From: DASSFZ01 sp036514635
GTDB taxonomy: Bacteria > Chloroflexota > Anaerolineae > Fen-1058
Assembly: GCA_036514635.1 (NCBI GenBank)
Contig: DATBWU010000174.1
Coordinates: 1 to 14,606 of the forward strand
Direction: 5' to 3'
Length of the DNA stretch: 14,606 nucleotides
This document shows, in pieces, positions 6,893-13,995 of this stretch. Position numbers and translations under genes: made by a program. The notes beneath the pieces are model-generated. The model did no database searches, was not told where the DNA came from, and saw only the letters and a list, made by a program, of their open reading frames with translations. The number at the start of each line of letters is the position of its first letter. Position 1 is the first letter of the stretch.

Positions 6893-6951
6893 AGTGACCG
6901 GCACTCCGAAGGCCCCCGCAGCGGAGCGAAGGGGGTGAAGTGCCGGTCACT
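6893..6951. repeat. 12-bp-arm inverted repeat directly after the last LCP gene
   Basis: AGTGACCGGCAC (6893-6904) pairs perfectly with 6940-6951; an inner CCCCC/GGGGG pair extends the fold. Its edge is 5 bp from the LCP stop codon, so it probably protects or ends that message. No T-run follows. Confidence 0.6.
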
Positions 6952-6956
6952 TCTGT

Positions 6957-8567
6957 TTACGGTGTCGGCGTGATCAGCGCCGGGTCGATCGTGGGCGTGG
7001 GCGTCGGCGTCACCTCGACCGGCGGCGGGGGCTTGCGGCACGGGTCGAAATTCGCGCCGACGAGCAGCCGGTAGGGCACGGGGCTGTTGGCGTCGGGTTG
7101 CTGGATGATGTTCGTGAACAGAACCCGGAACAGCCGCGCCAGTTGCGCTACACGCGACCCCTTGGGCGTCGTCGTGTAGTCGATAATCACCGAATCTTGC
7201 CGGAAGTCGGTGTCGGGATTAGGCGGCAGGATCGGCAGGAAGTTATCGCGCTCCAGCCGGGCCACGGCCAGGTCGTCCCAATCGAGCAGGCCCGAGGCAT
7301 TGTACACTTCCACCTTCGCGCTAGCCTGTGAGGCCAGGTTGGCCGGCGGCGGCTCGAACGCTTCCGCCAGCACGAGCGCCAGCACCTCTGGATTCCACCT
7401 CAAAACCTCTGCGCCGCTTTCCGTGATGAAGCCCTGGGTAACGACACTGTCAATCTGGCGCATCTTGATCGAGCGGTTGTCCAACTCGGATGCAATTCCG
7501 GCCAGCCAGACCACGTCGTTCAGCGTCAGATCGGTTTGAATCGACGCCGACAACTCGTTCCACAACTCCGGCGCTTTGCCGAACGTGCCGTTCTCGCGCG
7601 CGGCCTGGAGCAGGGCCAGTCCCAGGTTCAAGATGCGGCGCGATCGATCGAAGTCGTTGGTGGACAGGCGCGAGCGCGCGTACCACAACGCGTGCTTGCT
7701 ATCGAGATAGTTGTAACCGGGGACGATCGCCAGCGTGCCGGTGATCGTCGTGCTGAGCGCATCGCTGGGGATGATATCCGACTCGCCCTCGGGCACATCG
7801 GGGAAGATGTCGATCAGGGGACATTCGGCCAGCACGCGGAGAGTCGGCTGGTCGTCGCCGGGCCGAACGGTTCCCAGCGTGTCGATGATCGCGCGAAAGG
7901 TGTTGAAGTCGATACGAATGAAGTACTGCACCTCGATGCCGAGGTTGTACTGGATGGTCTGTTTGACCAGGCCCGCTCCACCGCCGGGGAAGCCGCGCCG
8001 CTCGCCGTAGGCGTCGGCGGTGTTGAGGCGTGCATACTCGTGATTGGGAATGTACACCCACAGATCGCGCGGGATGGAGAGCAGCGTGATGTAGGTCGGG
8101 TCTTTGTGAACGCTGACCACGATGATCGTATCGTCTCGCCACGCGGTATCATTCGGGCGGCGATCACTGCCGAGGACGACGACGTTGATCGAGTCGCGCG
8201 GCAGATCGACGATCGGGGCGGGCATGGGGATGGGCGTGATCGTCGTGGTGTAAACCTCGGGCGTCGGCAGGGGCGTGACGGTATCGGCCACGCCGGGCAG
8301 AGGCGGGCGCGGCGTCGCCGTGATCGAAGGTGTGAGACTGGGCGTGAGCGTCGGCGGCGGAGTGAAGGTGTCGGTCGGCGATGGGCTGGGCGTTAGCGTG
8401 AAGAGGACAGTCGGTGTATAGGTCGCTGTCGACGTGCCGACGAGCATGGCCAGTTGAGTATTGCCTGCATCGGCTAGAACGACACCGATCAACCCCAACA
8501 GACCAACGATAATGAACACTAACAGCCACTCGACGATGGCTGTCGAACGTGACCCGTTTGATGCCAT
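6957..8567 (-). CDS. Divergent LCP (LytR-CpsA-Psr) family protein
   Basis: I start this 536-aa protein at the ATG at 8567 because its N-terminus then aligns with the neighbouring paralogue (single TM, about residues 13-33, containing GLLGLIG). The frame stays open to 8693 but only through palindromic repeats; AGG directly abuts the ATG, so the start is not certain. Order: TM, Thr-Pro stalk (50-115), LCP domain (about 125-312) with VLGSDRRPN, SIPRDLWVYIP, GFPGGG and DSKHALWYARSR...DFDRSRR, a LytR_C-like domain (about 416-505) and a Thr-Pro tail. LCP proteins move lipid-linked glycopolymers to an extracytoplasmic acceptor. It departs from both paralogues at motif sites: RDD replaces RTD, the VDAVGGVDV block is replaced, DG becomes DS, and RRQ becomes RRI. 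Activity may be altered. Two cysteines (249, 510) are shared with the paralogues. Confidence 0.88.
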   Translation of the reverse strand: MASNGSRSTAIVEWLLVFIIVGLLGLIGVVLADAGNTQLAMLVGTSTATYTPTVLFTLTPSPSPTDTFTPPPTLTPSLTPSITATPRPPLPGVADTVTPLPTPEVYTTTITPIPMPAPIVDLPRDSINVVVLGSDRRPNDTAWRDDTIIVVSVHKDPTYITLLSIPRDLWVYIPNHEYARLNTADAYGERRGFPGGGAGLVKQTIQYNLGIEVQYFIRIDFNTFRAIIDTLGTVRPGDDQPTLRVLAECPLIDIFPDVPEGESDIIPSDALSTTITGTLAIVPGYNYLDSKHALWYARSRLSTNDFDRSRRILNLGLALLQAARENGTFGKAPELWNELSASIQTDLTLNDVVWLAGIASELDNRSIKMRQIDSVVTQGFITESGAEVLRWNPEVLALVLAEAFEPPPANLASQASAKVEVYNASGLLDWDDLAVARLERDNFLPILPPNPDTDFRQDSVIIDYTTTPKGSRVAQLARLFRVLFTNIIQQPDANSPVPYRLLVGANFDPCRKPPPPVEVTPTPTPTIDPALITPTP

Positions 8568-8630
8568 CCTGCTCAGACCATCAGGCCCGCTGGTAATTGC
8601 GCATGTCTTGAATGCTCGCCGACCGCGTCC

Positions 8631-8732
8631 GCGCGGCGATGAATTCGCTGCGCTACTCCGCTGCGCCCGATGAATCGGGCCAGTCGGATTCATCCGACGA
8701 TGTGGTGTAGCCCGCCGAGTTCATCGGCGGGC
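8631..8732. repeat. Cluster of four tetraloop palindromes
   Basis: Four hairpins in 102 bp: GCGCGGCGA arm with one G-T pair and loop TGAAT (8631-8653); GCCCGA with TGAA (8665-8680); GTCGGA with TTCA (8683-8698); GCCCGCCGA with GTTCA (8710-8732). The stems are unrelated but the loops match the other clusters. They fall in the predicted leader of the last LCP gene, 64 bp before its ATG. Confidence 0.8.
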
Positions 8733-8844
8733 GGGCACAACCTGGCAACGGCCCAAGTGTCTGGGTAGCCGCGCGGCGGCGAAGCGTCCCTTTGTTTCGT
8801 TCCGGGACTCGGAAAATTCGTTGACACCCCTGAAAGCCGCGCGC

Positions 8845-8872
8845 AGTATACCATGTGCTGAAGATCGGTCAA
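8845..8872 (-). promoter_or_regulatory. Candidate promoter for the last LCP gene
   Basis: On the minus strand TTGACC (8872-8867) and TATACT (8850-8845) are 16 bp apart, the same spacing as the promoter of the middle LCP gene. The transcript would carry a leader of about 270 nt holding the four palindromes. The rest of the 414-bp gap (8568-8981) shows no convincing gene; a + strand TTGACA at 8821 lacks a good -10 partner. Confidence 0.5.
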
Positions 8873-8981
8873 ATGAGCAAAAGGTGGGAGTGACGTGCGA
8901 AATGAGAGGCCGAGGGGAAACAGCGTTCACGCCCACACCCCCGTACCTCAGGAAACCCTGGGGGGAGGTGTGGGAGCGGGG

Positions 8982-10574
8982 TTATGGCGCGGGAGCGGGC
9001 GTGGGGGTCGGCGTGGCGGTGGGGCCAGAAACCGGCGCGGAGCGCAGGCACGGCCTCCAGTTCATTCCGAGGATGATGCGATACGCAACCGAACTGGCCG
9101 GATCGGGCTGAGAAATGACATCGGAAGCGGAGACGCCGAACAGTTTCATCAGCGCCGGCAGGCGCGATCCTTTCTGCGTCGAGGTGAAGTCGATAATGAT
9201 CGTGCGCTCGTATACGCGATCGGCGATGCCGTTGGCCCAGGCTCCGAAGCCCGCCCAGGCCAGCCGTTCGGCTCCCACCTTATCCCAGTCTGGATTCGAG
9301 GTGCCGTTCCAGACCTCGACGAGCGGCGCGGCCTGCGCAGCCACGTTGGCGGGAAGCGCGGCGAAGGCCTCGTCCAAAACAGGCCCGATCTCGGCGTAGT
9401 CGAGGGCGTACACGTTCGCGCCGTTGTCGGCGACGAAGAAATGCAGCATGGTGTTGTCGAGAAAGCGGCTGCGCATGTGGACCGGATCGAGCTGCGTGCC
9501 GGCCTGCGCCAGGTAGATCGCGTCGTTCAACGTCAAGTCGGTCTGCACCGTCTGGTTCAACGAGTCCCACAGCGCCGGCAGTTGACCGGCTAACCCCTGC
9601 TGCTGGATGGCATTCCACACTCCGCGCAACACGCGATGCTGGCGGCGCGAGCGGTCGAAGTCGCTGGTCGTCTTGCGCGAGCGTGCGTACCACAGCGCCT
9701 GCTTGCCGTCCAGGTGATAGACGCCCGCCGCCGGGATGTCGATCGTCCCGGTCGGGACAGACGTGAGCGCCTCGCCGCTGAGGATGTCAGTCTGCCCATC
9801 GGGCACATCCGGGAAGATGTCGTACAGCGGACAATCGGCGATGACATCGACGCCGCCGACCGCGTCGATCAATGTCTTAAAGCCGCTGAAATCGACGCGA
9901 GCGTAATACTGAACCGGAATGCCCAGGTTGTACTGAATCGTTTGCTTGAGCAGGCCCGGCCCGCCGCCGGGGAAGCCCGTTTGCTCGCCGTGCCCGTCGG
10001 CCAGATTGACGCGCGTCCACTGCCAGTTGGGGACGTACACCCACAGATCGCGCGGGATCGACAACATCGTCAGCGACGGAATCTGCGGATCGATGCTGAC
10101 CAGGATGAGCACATCGGTGCGCCAGCCTGCGCGGTCGGGGCGGCGATCGCTGCCCATCAGGATGATGTTGACGGTGCTGGGACTGAACTCGCGCAGCGGG
10201 GCGGGCGGCGGCGGCGGCCCGTAGGTGACAGTGATCACGTCGGTTATCGCCACAGGCGTGACCGTCAGCGCCAGGTTGACCAGCGGCGGTGGAGGTGAAG
10301 TCGGTGTCGGCGTGGCAGTGTGGGTCGGCGTGGGAGTCCGTGTCCTGGTCGACGTTGGTGTGAACGTCCAGGTCGGGATCGGTGTCGGTGTCAAAGTGGG
10401 CTGCGATGTCGCCGTGAAAGTGGGCGTGGCGACCAGAACCACCAGTTGGCTGCGTGAAGACATATTGAGTGCCGCCAGCGCGGCAATCAGGCCCAGCAGC
10501 GTGATGATGACCAGGACAAGGATCCGGTCGATAATCCCAGGTGACGACCGGCGTGGTTCTGAGCGCGTGCCCAT
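8982..10574 (-). CDS. LCP (LytR-CpsA-Psr) family glycopolymer ligase
   Basis: The 530-aa protein has one TM (about residues 15-37), a Thr-Pro stalk (50-125), an LCP domain (about 133-315), a LytR_C-like domain (about 417-505) and a Thr-Pro tail. LCP motifs look complete: LMGSDRRPD (139-147), RTD (152-154), SIPRD (172-176), VDF...IDAVGGVDV (227-244) and DGKQALWYARSRKTTSDFDR (289-308), then SRRQ. It should transfer a lipid-carried polymer to the wall or another surface acceptor; the substrate cannot be read from sequence. Its closest relative here is the PAS-fused protein upstream. The only two cysteines, 248 and 509, are conserved in all three paralogues. The ATG has a strong promoter a few bases away and no Shine-Dalgarno sequence, so the mRNA is likely leaderless. 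Confidence 0.92.
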   Translation of the reverse strand: MGTRSEPRRSSPGIIDRILVLVIITLLGLIAALAALNMSSRSQLVVLVATPTFTATSQPTLTPTPIPTWTFTPTSTRTRTPTPTHTATPTPTSPPPPLVNLALTVTPVAITDVITVTYGPPPPPAPLREFSPSTVNIILMGSDRRPDRAGWRTDVLILVSIDPQIPSLTMLSIPRDLWVYVPNWQWTRVNLADGHGEQTGFPGGGPGLLKQTIQYNLGIPVQYYARVDFSGFKTLIDAVGGVDVIADCPLYDIFPDVPDGQTDILSGEALTSVPTGTIDIPAAGVYHLDGKQALWYARSRKTTSDFDRSRRQHRVLRGVWNAIQQQGLAGQLPALWDSLNQTVQTDLTLNDAIYLAQAGTQLDPVHMRSRFLDNTMLHFFVADNGANVYALDYAEIGPVLDEAFAALPANVAAQAAPLVEVWNGTSNPDWDKVGAERLAWAGFGAWANGIADRVYERTIIIDFTSTQKGSRLPALMKLFGVSASDVISQPDPASSVAYRIILGMNWRPCLRSAPVSGPTATPTPTPAPAP

Positions 10575-10583
10575 AGTGCCGCG

Positions 10584-10611
10584 ATTATATGTCAGGTGGG
10601 CACACAGTCAA
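10584..10611 (-). promoter_or_regulatory. Strong promoter for the middle LCP gene, near-leaderless
   Basis: On the minus strand TTGACT (10611-10606) and a perfect TATAAT (10589-10584) are separated by 16 bp. The -10 element ends 9 bp before the ATG at 10574, so the start site (about 10577) leaves only a few nucleotides of leader. It lies in the 89-bp gap after the PAS-LCP gene and gives this gene its own transcription. Confidence 0.75.
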
Positions 10612-10663
10612 ACGACGCGAGCACAACGAGAGGGTGACGAGGCGACAACGGACGTGCGGGCGA

Positions 10664-12859
10664 TTATGGTCCTGGAGTCGCCGTCGGGGTCGGCGTGGGC
10701 GGAGGGGCAGGCCATCGGCCACGTGAGGGCGGCTGACACGGCTCGAAGTCCTGACCGACGATCAGATCGAAGGCGACGGGACTGCTCGGATCGGGCGAGC
10801 GGTGGATGTTCTCCGGCGCGACCTGGAAGAGATCGGCCAACGCCTGAAGCCGCGAGCCTTTCGGCGTCGTCGTGTAGTCGATGATCAGGCTGTGCGGTTC
10901 GACAGTACCGTAGCGGTCCGCGCTGAACACGCTGAACCCGGCCCACCCCAGCCGATCCGCTGCGACGAGATCCCAGTCGGCATGGCCCGAGGCATCCAGC
11001 ACGTCGACCCGCTGTGGCGCTTGCGCGGCGATGTTCCTGGGCAGCGGCGCGAAGGCTTCGTCGAGGTATGACTTCAGTTCGTCGAAGTTGTAGCGCAGGA
11101 CGTTCGCGCCGGTTTCCGTGACGTGCCAGGTAAGCATCGACCCGTCGACGAAGCGGCTGCGAATATGCGCCGCGTCGAGCCGCGAGGCCACGTCGGCCAG
11201 GTAAACCACGTCGTTGAGCGTCAGGTCGGTCTCGACCGATTGCGTGAGCGCGTCCCACAACTGCGGCACTTGCGCCAGCAAGCCCTGATCACGCATCTCG
11301 CCCCACAGCGCTCGCAGAACGCGCTGCTGGCGGCGCGAACGATCGAAGTCGCTGGTCGTCTTGCGCGAGCGCGAGTACCACAGGGCATGTTTGCCATCCA
11401 GGTGATACACGCCGGCTATCGGGATGTCGATCGTGCCGGTCGGGACGGTGGTGAGCAGCGTGCCGGTGATGATGTCGGTCGCACCATCGGCGACATCGGG
11501 GAAAATGTCGTACAGTGGACAATCGGCCACCACATCGACTCCGCCGACGGCATCGACCAGATGCTTATACCCGCTGAAGTCGACGCGGGCGTAATAGTGA
11601 ACCGGAATGCCGAAGTTATATTGGATCACCTGCTTGACCAACGCCGGGCCGCCGCCGGGAAAACCCGACTCCTCACCATATCCATCGGCCAGGTTGATGC
11701 GCTGCCAGCGCCAGGTGGGAATGTACACCCACAGGTCGCGCGGGAACGACAGCATCGTCACAGACGGCACATCGGGATCGATGCTGACCAGGATGAGCAC
11801 GTCGGTGCGCCAAGCGCCATCGCCCGGGCGGAGGTCGCTGCCCATCAAAACGATGTTGATGACATTCGGCCCGAATTCGCGCAGCGGCGCAGCCGACGGC
11901 GCGGGCATTAAAGCACTCTCGTTGAACGCAAAAGCGTCGGGCGTGACGGTCGGCGCGATCGTCGTCTGCGGTTGGGCCGGCGCCGGCGTGGCCGACGCAG
12001 TCGGTGATGGAGCAGGAGTGTTCGTCGCCTGGGGCATCGGAGTCGAGGCCGTCGTCACGACGACTACGATCGGCGCGGGCGTCGGCGTATCGACGACATC
12101 TGCTGAGACGGACGGCGCGTGCGCCGCGAGAAACGCGCTCACGGCCAGGCCGGCGGCCGCGCCGAAGATCGCGAACTGGAACAACAGGCCGCGCCGCAGC
12201 CTGCGGAGCTTGTTTTCTAATTGCGCGCGCTCGGTGTGATGGCGCGCGTCGCTCTCTTTCAGCGCGTTCTCGGCTTCGACGCGCTCGGTGATGTCGTGAA
12301 TCGTCACGACGAGAAACGCATCGGCATCGGGCGGCCCGGCTACCGGCTGCCGCTGAATGCGCCACACGCGCTGCGAGCCGTCCTCGGCTTCTACCGGCTG
12401 TTCGACGGTCGATGCTTCGCCGGTATTCAGCGCACGCTCGTCGAGCGCGCGGGCCTCGTCGGCCTGCAGCGGGGTGAAGCAGCGGCCATCGGCGTGGCCG
12501 AGCAATTGCTCTTCGGCCAGGCCGGTCAGGGCGCAGTAGGCCGAGTTGACGACGACGAGGGTGTGGTCGTGGTCAACGACGTAGACGGGGTGGGGAATCC
12601 GATCGAGGATCGTTTGGAGGAAATCATGATCGTCCGATGCGCTTGCGGCGTTCGCCTCGGGCGCGTTCGAACCGACCATCGTGCGCGCGATCTCGATCAG
12701 GTCGGGCGCGAGCGGCTGTGCGGGTGGCCACCCGGGCTGGCTCCGTATGGGCGCAGCTTCGAGGACGGGCAGAGGTGGCGAGCGGCGATCAGACCCATTG
12801 GGTTGGTCGGGTGACGAAAAGAGTTTGCTCAGTCGCCGTTCGAGCGTGTCCGTTCCCAT
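10664..12859 (-). CDS. PAS-domain/LCP fusion protein (PAS, TM, LCP, LytR_C)
   Basis: This 731-aa protein begins with a polar, Pro-rich region (1-75). A PAS/PAC domain (about 78-195) follows, containing ILDRIPHPVYVVDHDHTLVVVN and ending FLVVTIHDITER as in sensor proteins. Next come a charged coiled-coil helix (about 196-222), one TM (about 224-246), a Thr/Pro/Ala stalk (257-325), a complete LCP domain (about 333-515) and a LytR_C-like domain (about 616-700), then a Thr-Pro tail. LCP motifs: LMGSDLRPG, RTD (351-353), SFPRD (371-375), VDAVGGVDV (435-443), and DGKHALWYSRSR...SDFDRSRRQQR (488-513). LCP proteins are N-in/C-out, so PAS is cytoplasmic and the ligase is outside. No kinase or cyclase follows the PAS domain, so LCP is the likely output. 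It starts 89 bp after parA. I do not recognise this fusion as a characterised protein. Confidence 0.92.
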   Translation of the reverse strand: MGTDTLERRLSKLFSSPDQPNGSDRRSPPLPVLEAAPIRSQPGWPPAQPLAPDLIEIARTMVGSNAPEANAASASDDHDFLQTILDRIPHPVYVVDHDHTLVVVNSAYCALTGLAEEQLLGHADGRCFTPLQADEARALDERALNTGEASTVEQPVEAEDGSQRVWRIQRQPVAGPPDADAFLVVTIHDITERVEAENALKESDARHHTERAQLENKLRRLRRGLLFQFAIFGAAAGLAVSAFLAAHAPSVSADVVDTPTPAPIVVVVTTASTPMPQATNTPAPSPTASATPAPAQPQTTIAPTVTPDAFAFNESALMPAPSAAPLREFGPNVINIVLMGSDLRPGDGAWRTDVLILVSIDPDVPSVTMLSFPRDLWVYIPTWRWQRINLADGYGEESGFPGGGPALVKQVIQYNFGIPVHYYARVDFSGYKHLVDAVGGVDVVADCPLYDIFPDVADGATDIITGTLLTTVPTGTIDIPIAGVYHLDGKHALWYSRSRKTTSDFDRSRRQQRVLRALWGEMRDQGLLAQVPQLWDALTQSVETDLTLNDVVYLADVASRLDAAHIRSRFVDGSMLTWHVTETGANVLRYNFDELKSYLDEAFAPLPRNIAAQAPQRVDVLDASGHADWDLVAADRLGWAGFSVFSADRYGTVEPHSLIIDYTTTPKGSRLQALADLFQVAPENIHRSPDPSSPVAFDLIVGQDFEPCQPPSRGRWPAPPPTPTPTATPGP

Positions 12860-12948
12860 GAGTCACTCACGTTACCATTCGCTTGCACGGAACCGCCGCT
12901 CGCGACGCAGAATGACCCGCCGAGAGCGGCGTTGGGAGCGAGAGTTTG

Positions 12949-13713
12949 TCACTTCGCCTGAGCCATCAACTCGGCTGCCAGCGCGCGATATTCTTGCGCG
13001 CTGCGCGCCGCCGGCGCATACTGGGTGATCGGCTTGCCGAAGATCGGGCTTTCACGCAGGCGCACATCGATCGAGATGGCCGTGTTGAATAGAGCCGATT
13101 CGTATGCCCGTTTGAGCTGTTCCAGGATGATGTGGCTGACGCGGTTGCGCCGATCGAACATCGTCACCAGCAGGCGATACTTGAGGTCGGGGTTCGTGTT
13201 GCGATTGACCAGGCGGATCAGATCCAGGTAAGTGCGCAGCGAGCGCACGGAGTAGTAATCGCACGGCACGGGGATGATCAGCAGATCGGCAGCCGTCAGC
13301 GCGTTCATCGTCAGCGTGCCGAAGGCGGGCGGGCAGTCGAAGATGACCACGTCGTAATAACCGCCGTTCAGCGACTGCATTTGGGTCTTCAAGCGGAATT
13401 CGTAGCCCTGGCGGCCATACAGCACTTTGTCGAGGACGAGCAGACCGTTGTTGGCCGGGACGAGATCGAGGTTGAAGACGGAGCTCTCGCGACTGACGGA
13501 GAGCAGCGTGGCCTGATCGAGCAGCACGTCGCCGATCATACGCCGCAGCGCATCGGGGTCGATGCCGAGCGATTGGGTCAAGTTGGCCTGCGGATCGAGA
13601 TCGATCAACAAGACGCTGCGTCCCTGCTCGGCCAGTGCCGCGCCCAGCGACAGGCTCGTCGTCGTCTTGGCCACACCACCTTTTTGACTGCTCAGTGCGA
13701 TTTTGAGGGCCAT
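12949..13713 (-). CDS. parA: ParA/Soj-type P-loop ATPase
   Basis: The 254-aa product is full length for a small ParA. It carries the deviant Walker A motif KGGVAKTTTS (residues 11-20), the LIDLDPQANLTQSLGI block (36-51) and a Walker B region DVVIFDCPP (121-129). ParA ATPases bind DNA non-specifically as ATP dimers and position chromosomes, plasmids or protein machines. The ATG at 13713 follows GAGGTG with a 7-nt spacer. No parB follows and no convincing parS was seen, so partner and cargo are unknown. The gene leads a same-strand array with three LCP genes, 89 bp before the first; a cargo related to the envelope is possible but is inference. A TACAAT at 13798-13793 could be its -10 box, without a good -35. 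Confidence 0.92.
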   Translation of the reverse strand: MALKIALSSQKGGVAKTTTSLSLGAALAEQGRSVLLIDLDPQANLTQSLGIDPDALRRMIGDVLLDQATLLSVSRESSVFNLDLVPANNGLLVLDKVLYGRQGYEFRLKTQMQSLNGGYYDVVIFDCPPAFGTLTMNALTAADLLIIPVPCDYYSVRSLRTYLDLIRLVNRNTNPDLKYRLLVTMFDRRNRVSHIILEQLKRAYESALFNTAISIDVRLRESPIFGKPITQYAPAARSAQEYRALAAELMAQAK

Positions 13714-13733
13714 CGTGCCGCACCTCGATCCCG

Positions 13734-13774
13734 CCTCACCCTCTCCCCGGCTTCGCCAGGGGATGACGGTGAGG
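13734..13774. repeat. Inverted repeat upstream of parA
   Basis: CCTCACC (13734-13740) pairs with GGTGAGG (13768-13774) and an inner CCCC (13745-13748) with GGGG. It lies just upstream of the parA ribosome site, probably in the leader. It resembles the common CCTCACCCTCTCCCC intergenic repeat of many bacterial genomes. Confidence 0.6.
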
Positions 13775-13850
13775 TGTTGAAGTCCTGCTACGATTGTAGG
13801 TGAAGTGGCTCAATACGAGGGTTACAGATGAGTGAAGGTAGGATTGCTCA

Positions 13851-13882
13851 AACAAACAGCCGAGGAGTCGATCCTCGGCTGT
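13851..13882 (-). terminator. Intrinsic terminator after the HNH gene
   Basis: A perfect 11-bp stem (13856-13866 with 13872-13882, arm ACAGCCGAGGA, 5-nt loop) is followed on the minus strand by TTGTTTG. It is 114 bp beyond the HNH stop. It would separate that gene from parA, which then needs its own promoter. Confidence 0.65.
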
Positions 13883-13995
13883 GAGGCTTGGAGCAGTACG
13901 CAAGGACTAATACTCTTTCCAACAGTTGCGCAGAGCCGGCTCAAGGCACTCAGCGATCGGTATTTGGAGTGCCGATCACCTCGCAGTCAATACAC

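Noticed and set aside
7536..8396. A 286-aa + strand frame antisense to the last LCP gene
   Set aside because: Typical GC-rich antisense shadow (repeated Arg, Asp, Val); the minus strand carries conserved LCP motifs.
8568..8693. Extension of the last LCP protein by 42 residues to an ATG at 8693
   Set aside because: The added sequence is encoded by palindromic repeats and has no match in the two paralogues, whose N-termini align with the ATG at 8567.
11123..11911. A 262-aa + strand frame antisense to the PAS-LCP gene; similar frames at 8895-9593 and 9636-10298
   Set aside because: These repeat the same shadow peptide patterns over homologous LCP DNA and show no independent features.
13132..13803. 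A 223-aa + strand frame antisense to parA
   Set aside because: It covers the conserved Walker motifs on the opposite strand and has no motif of its own.
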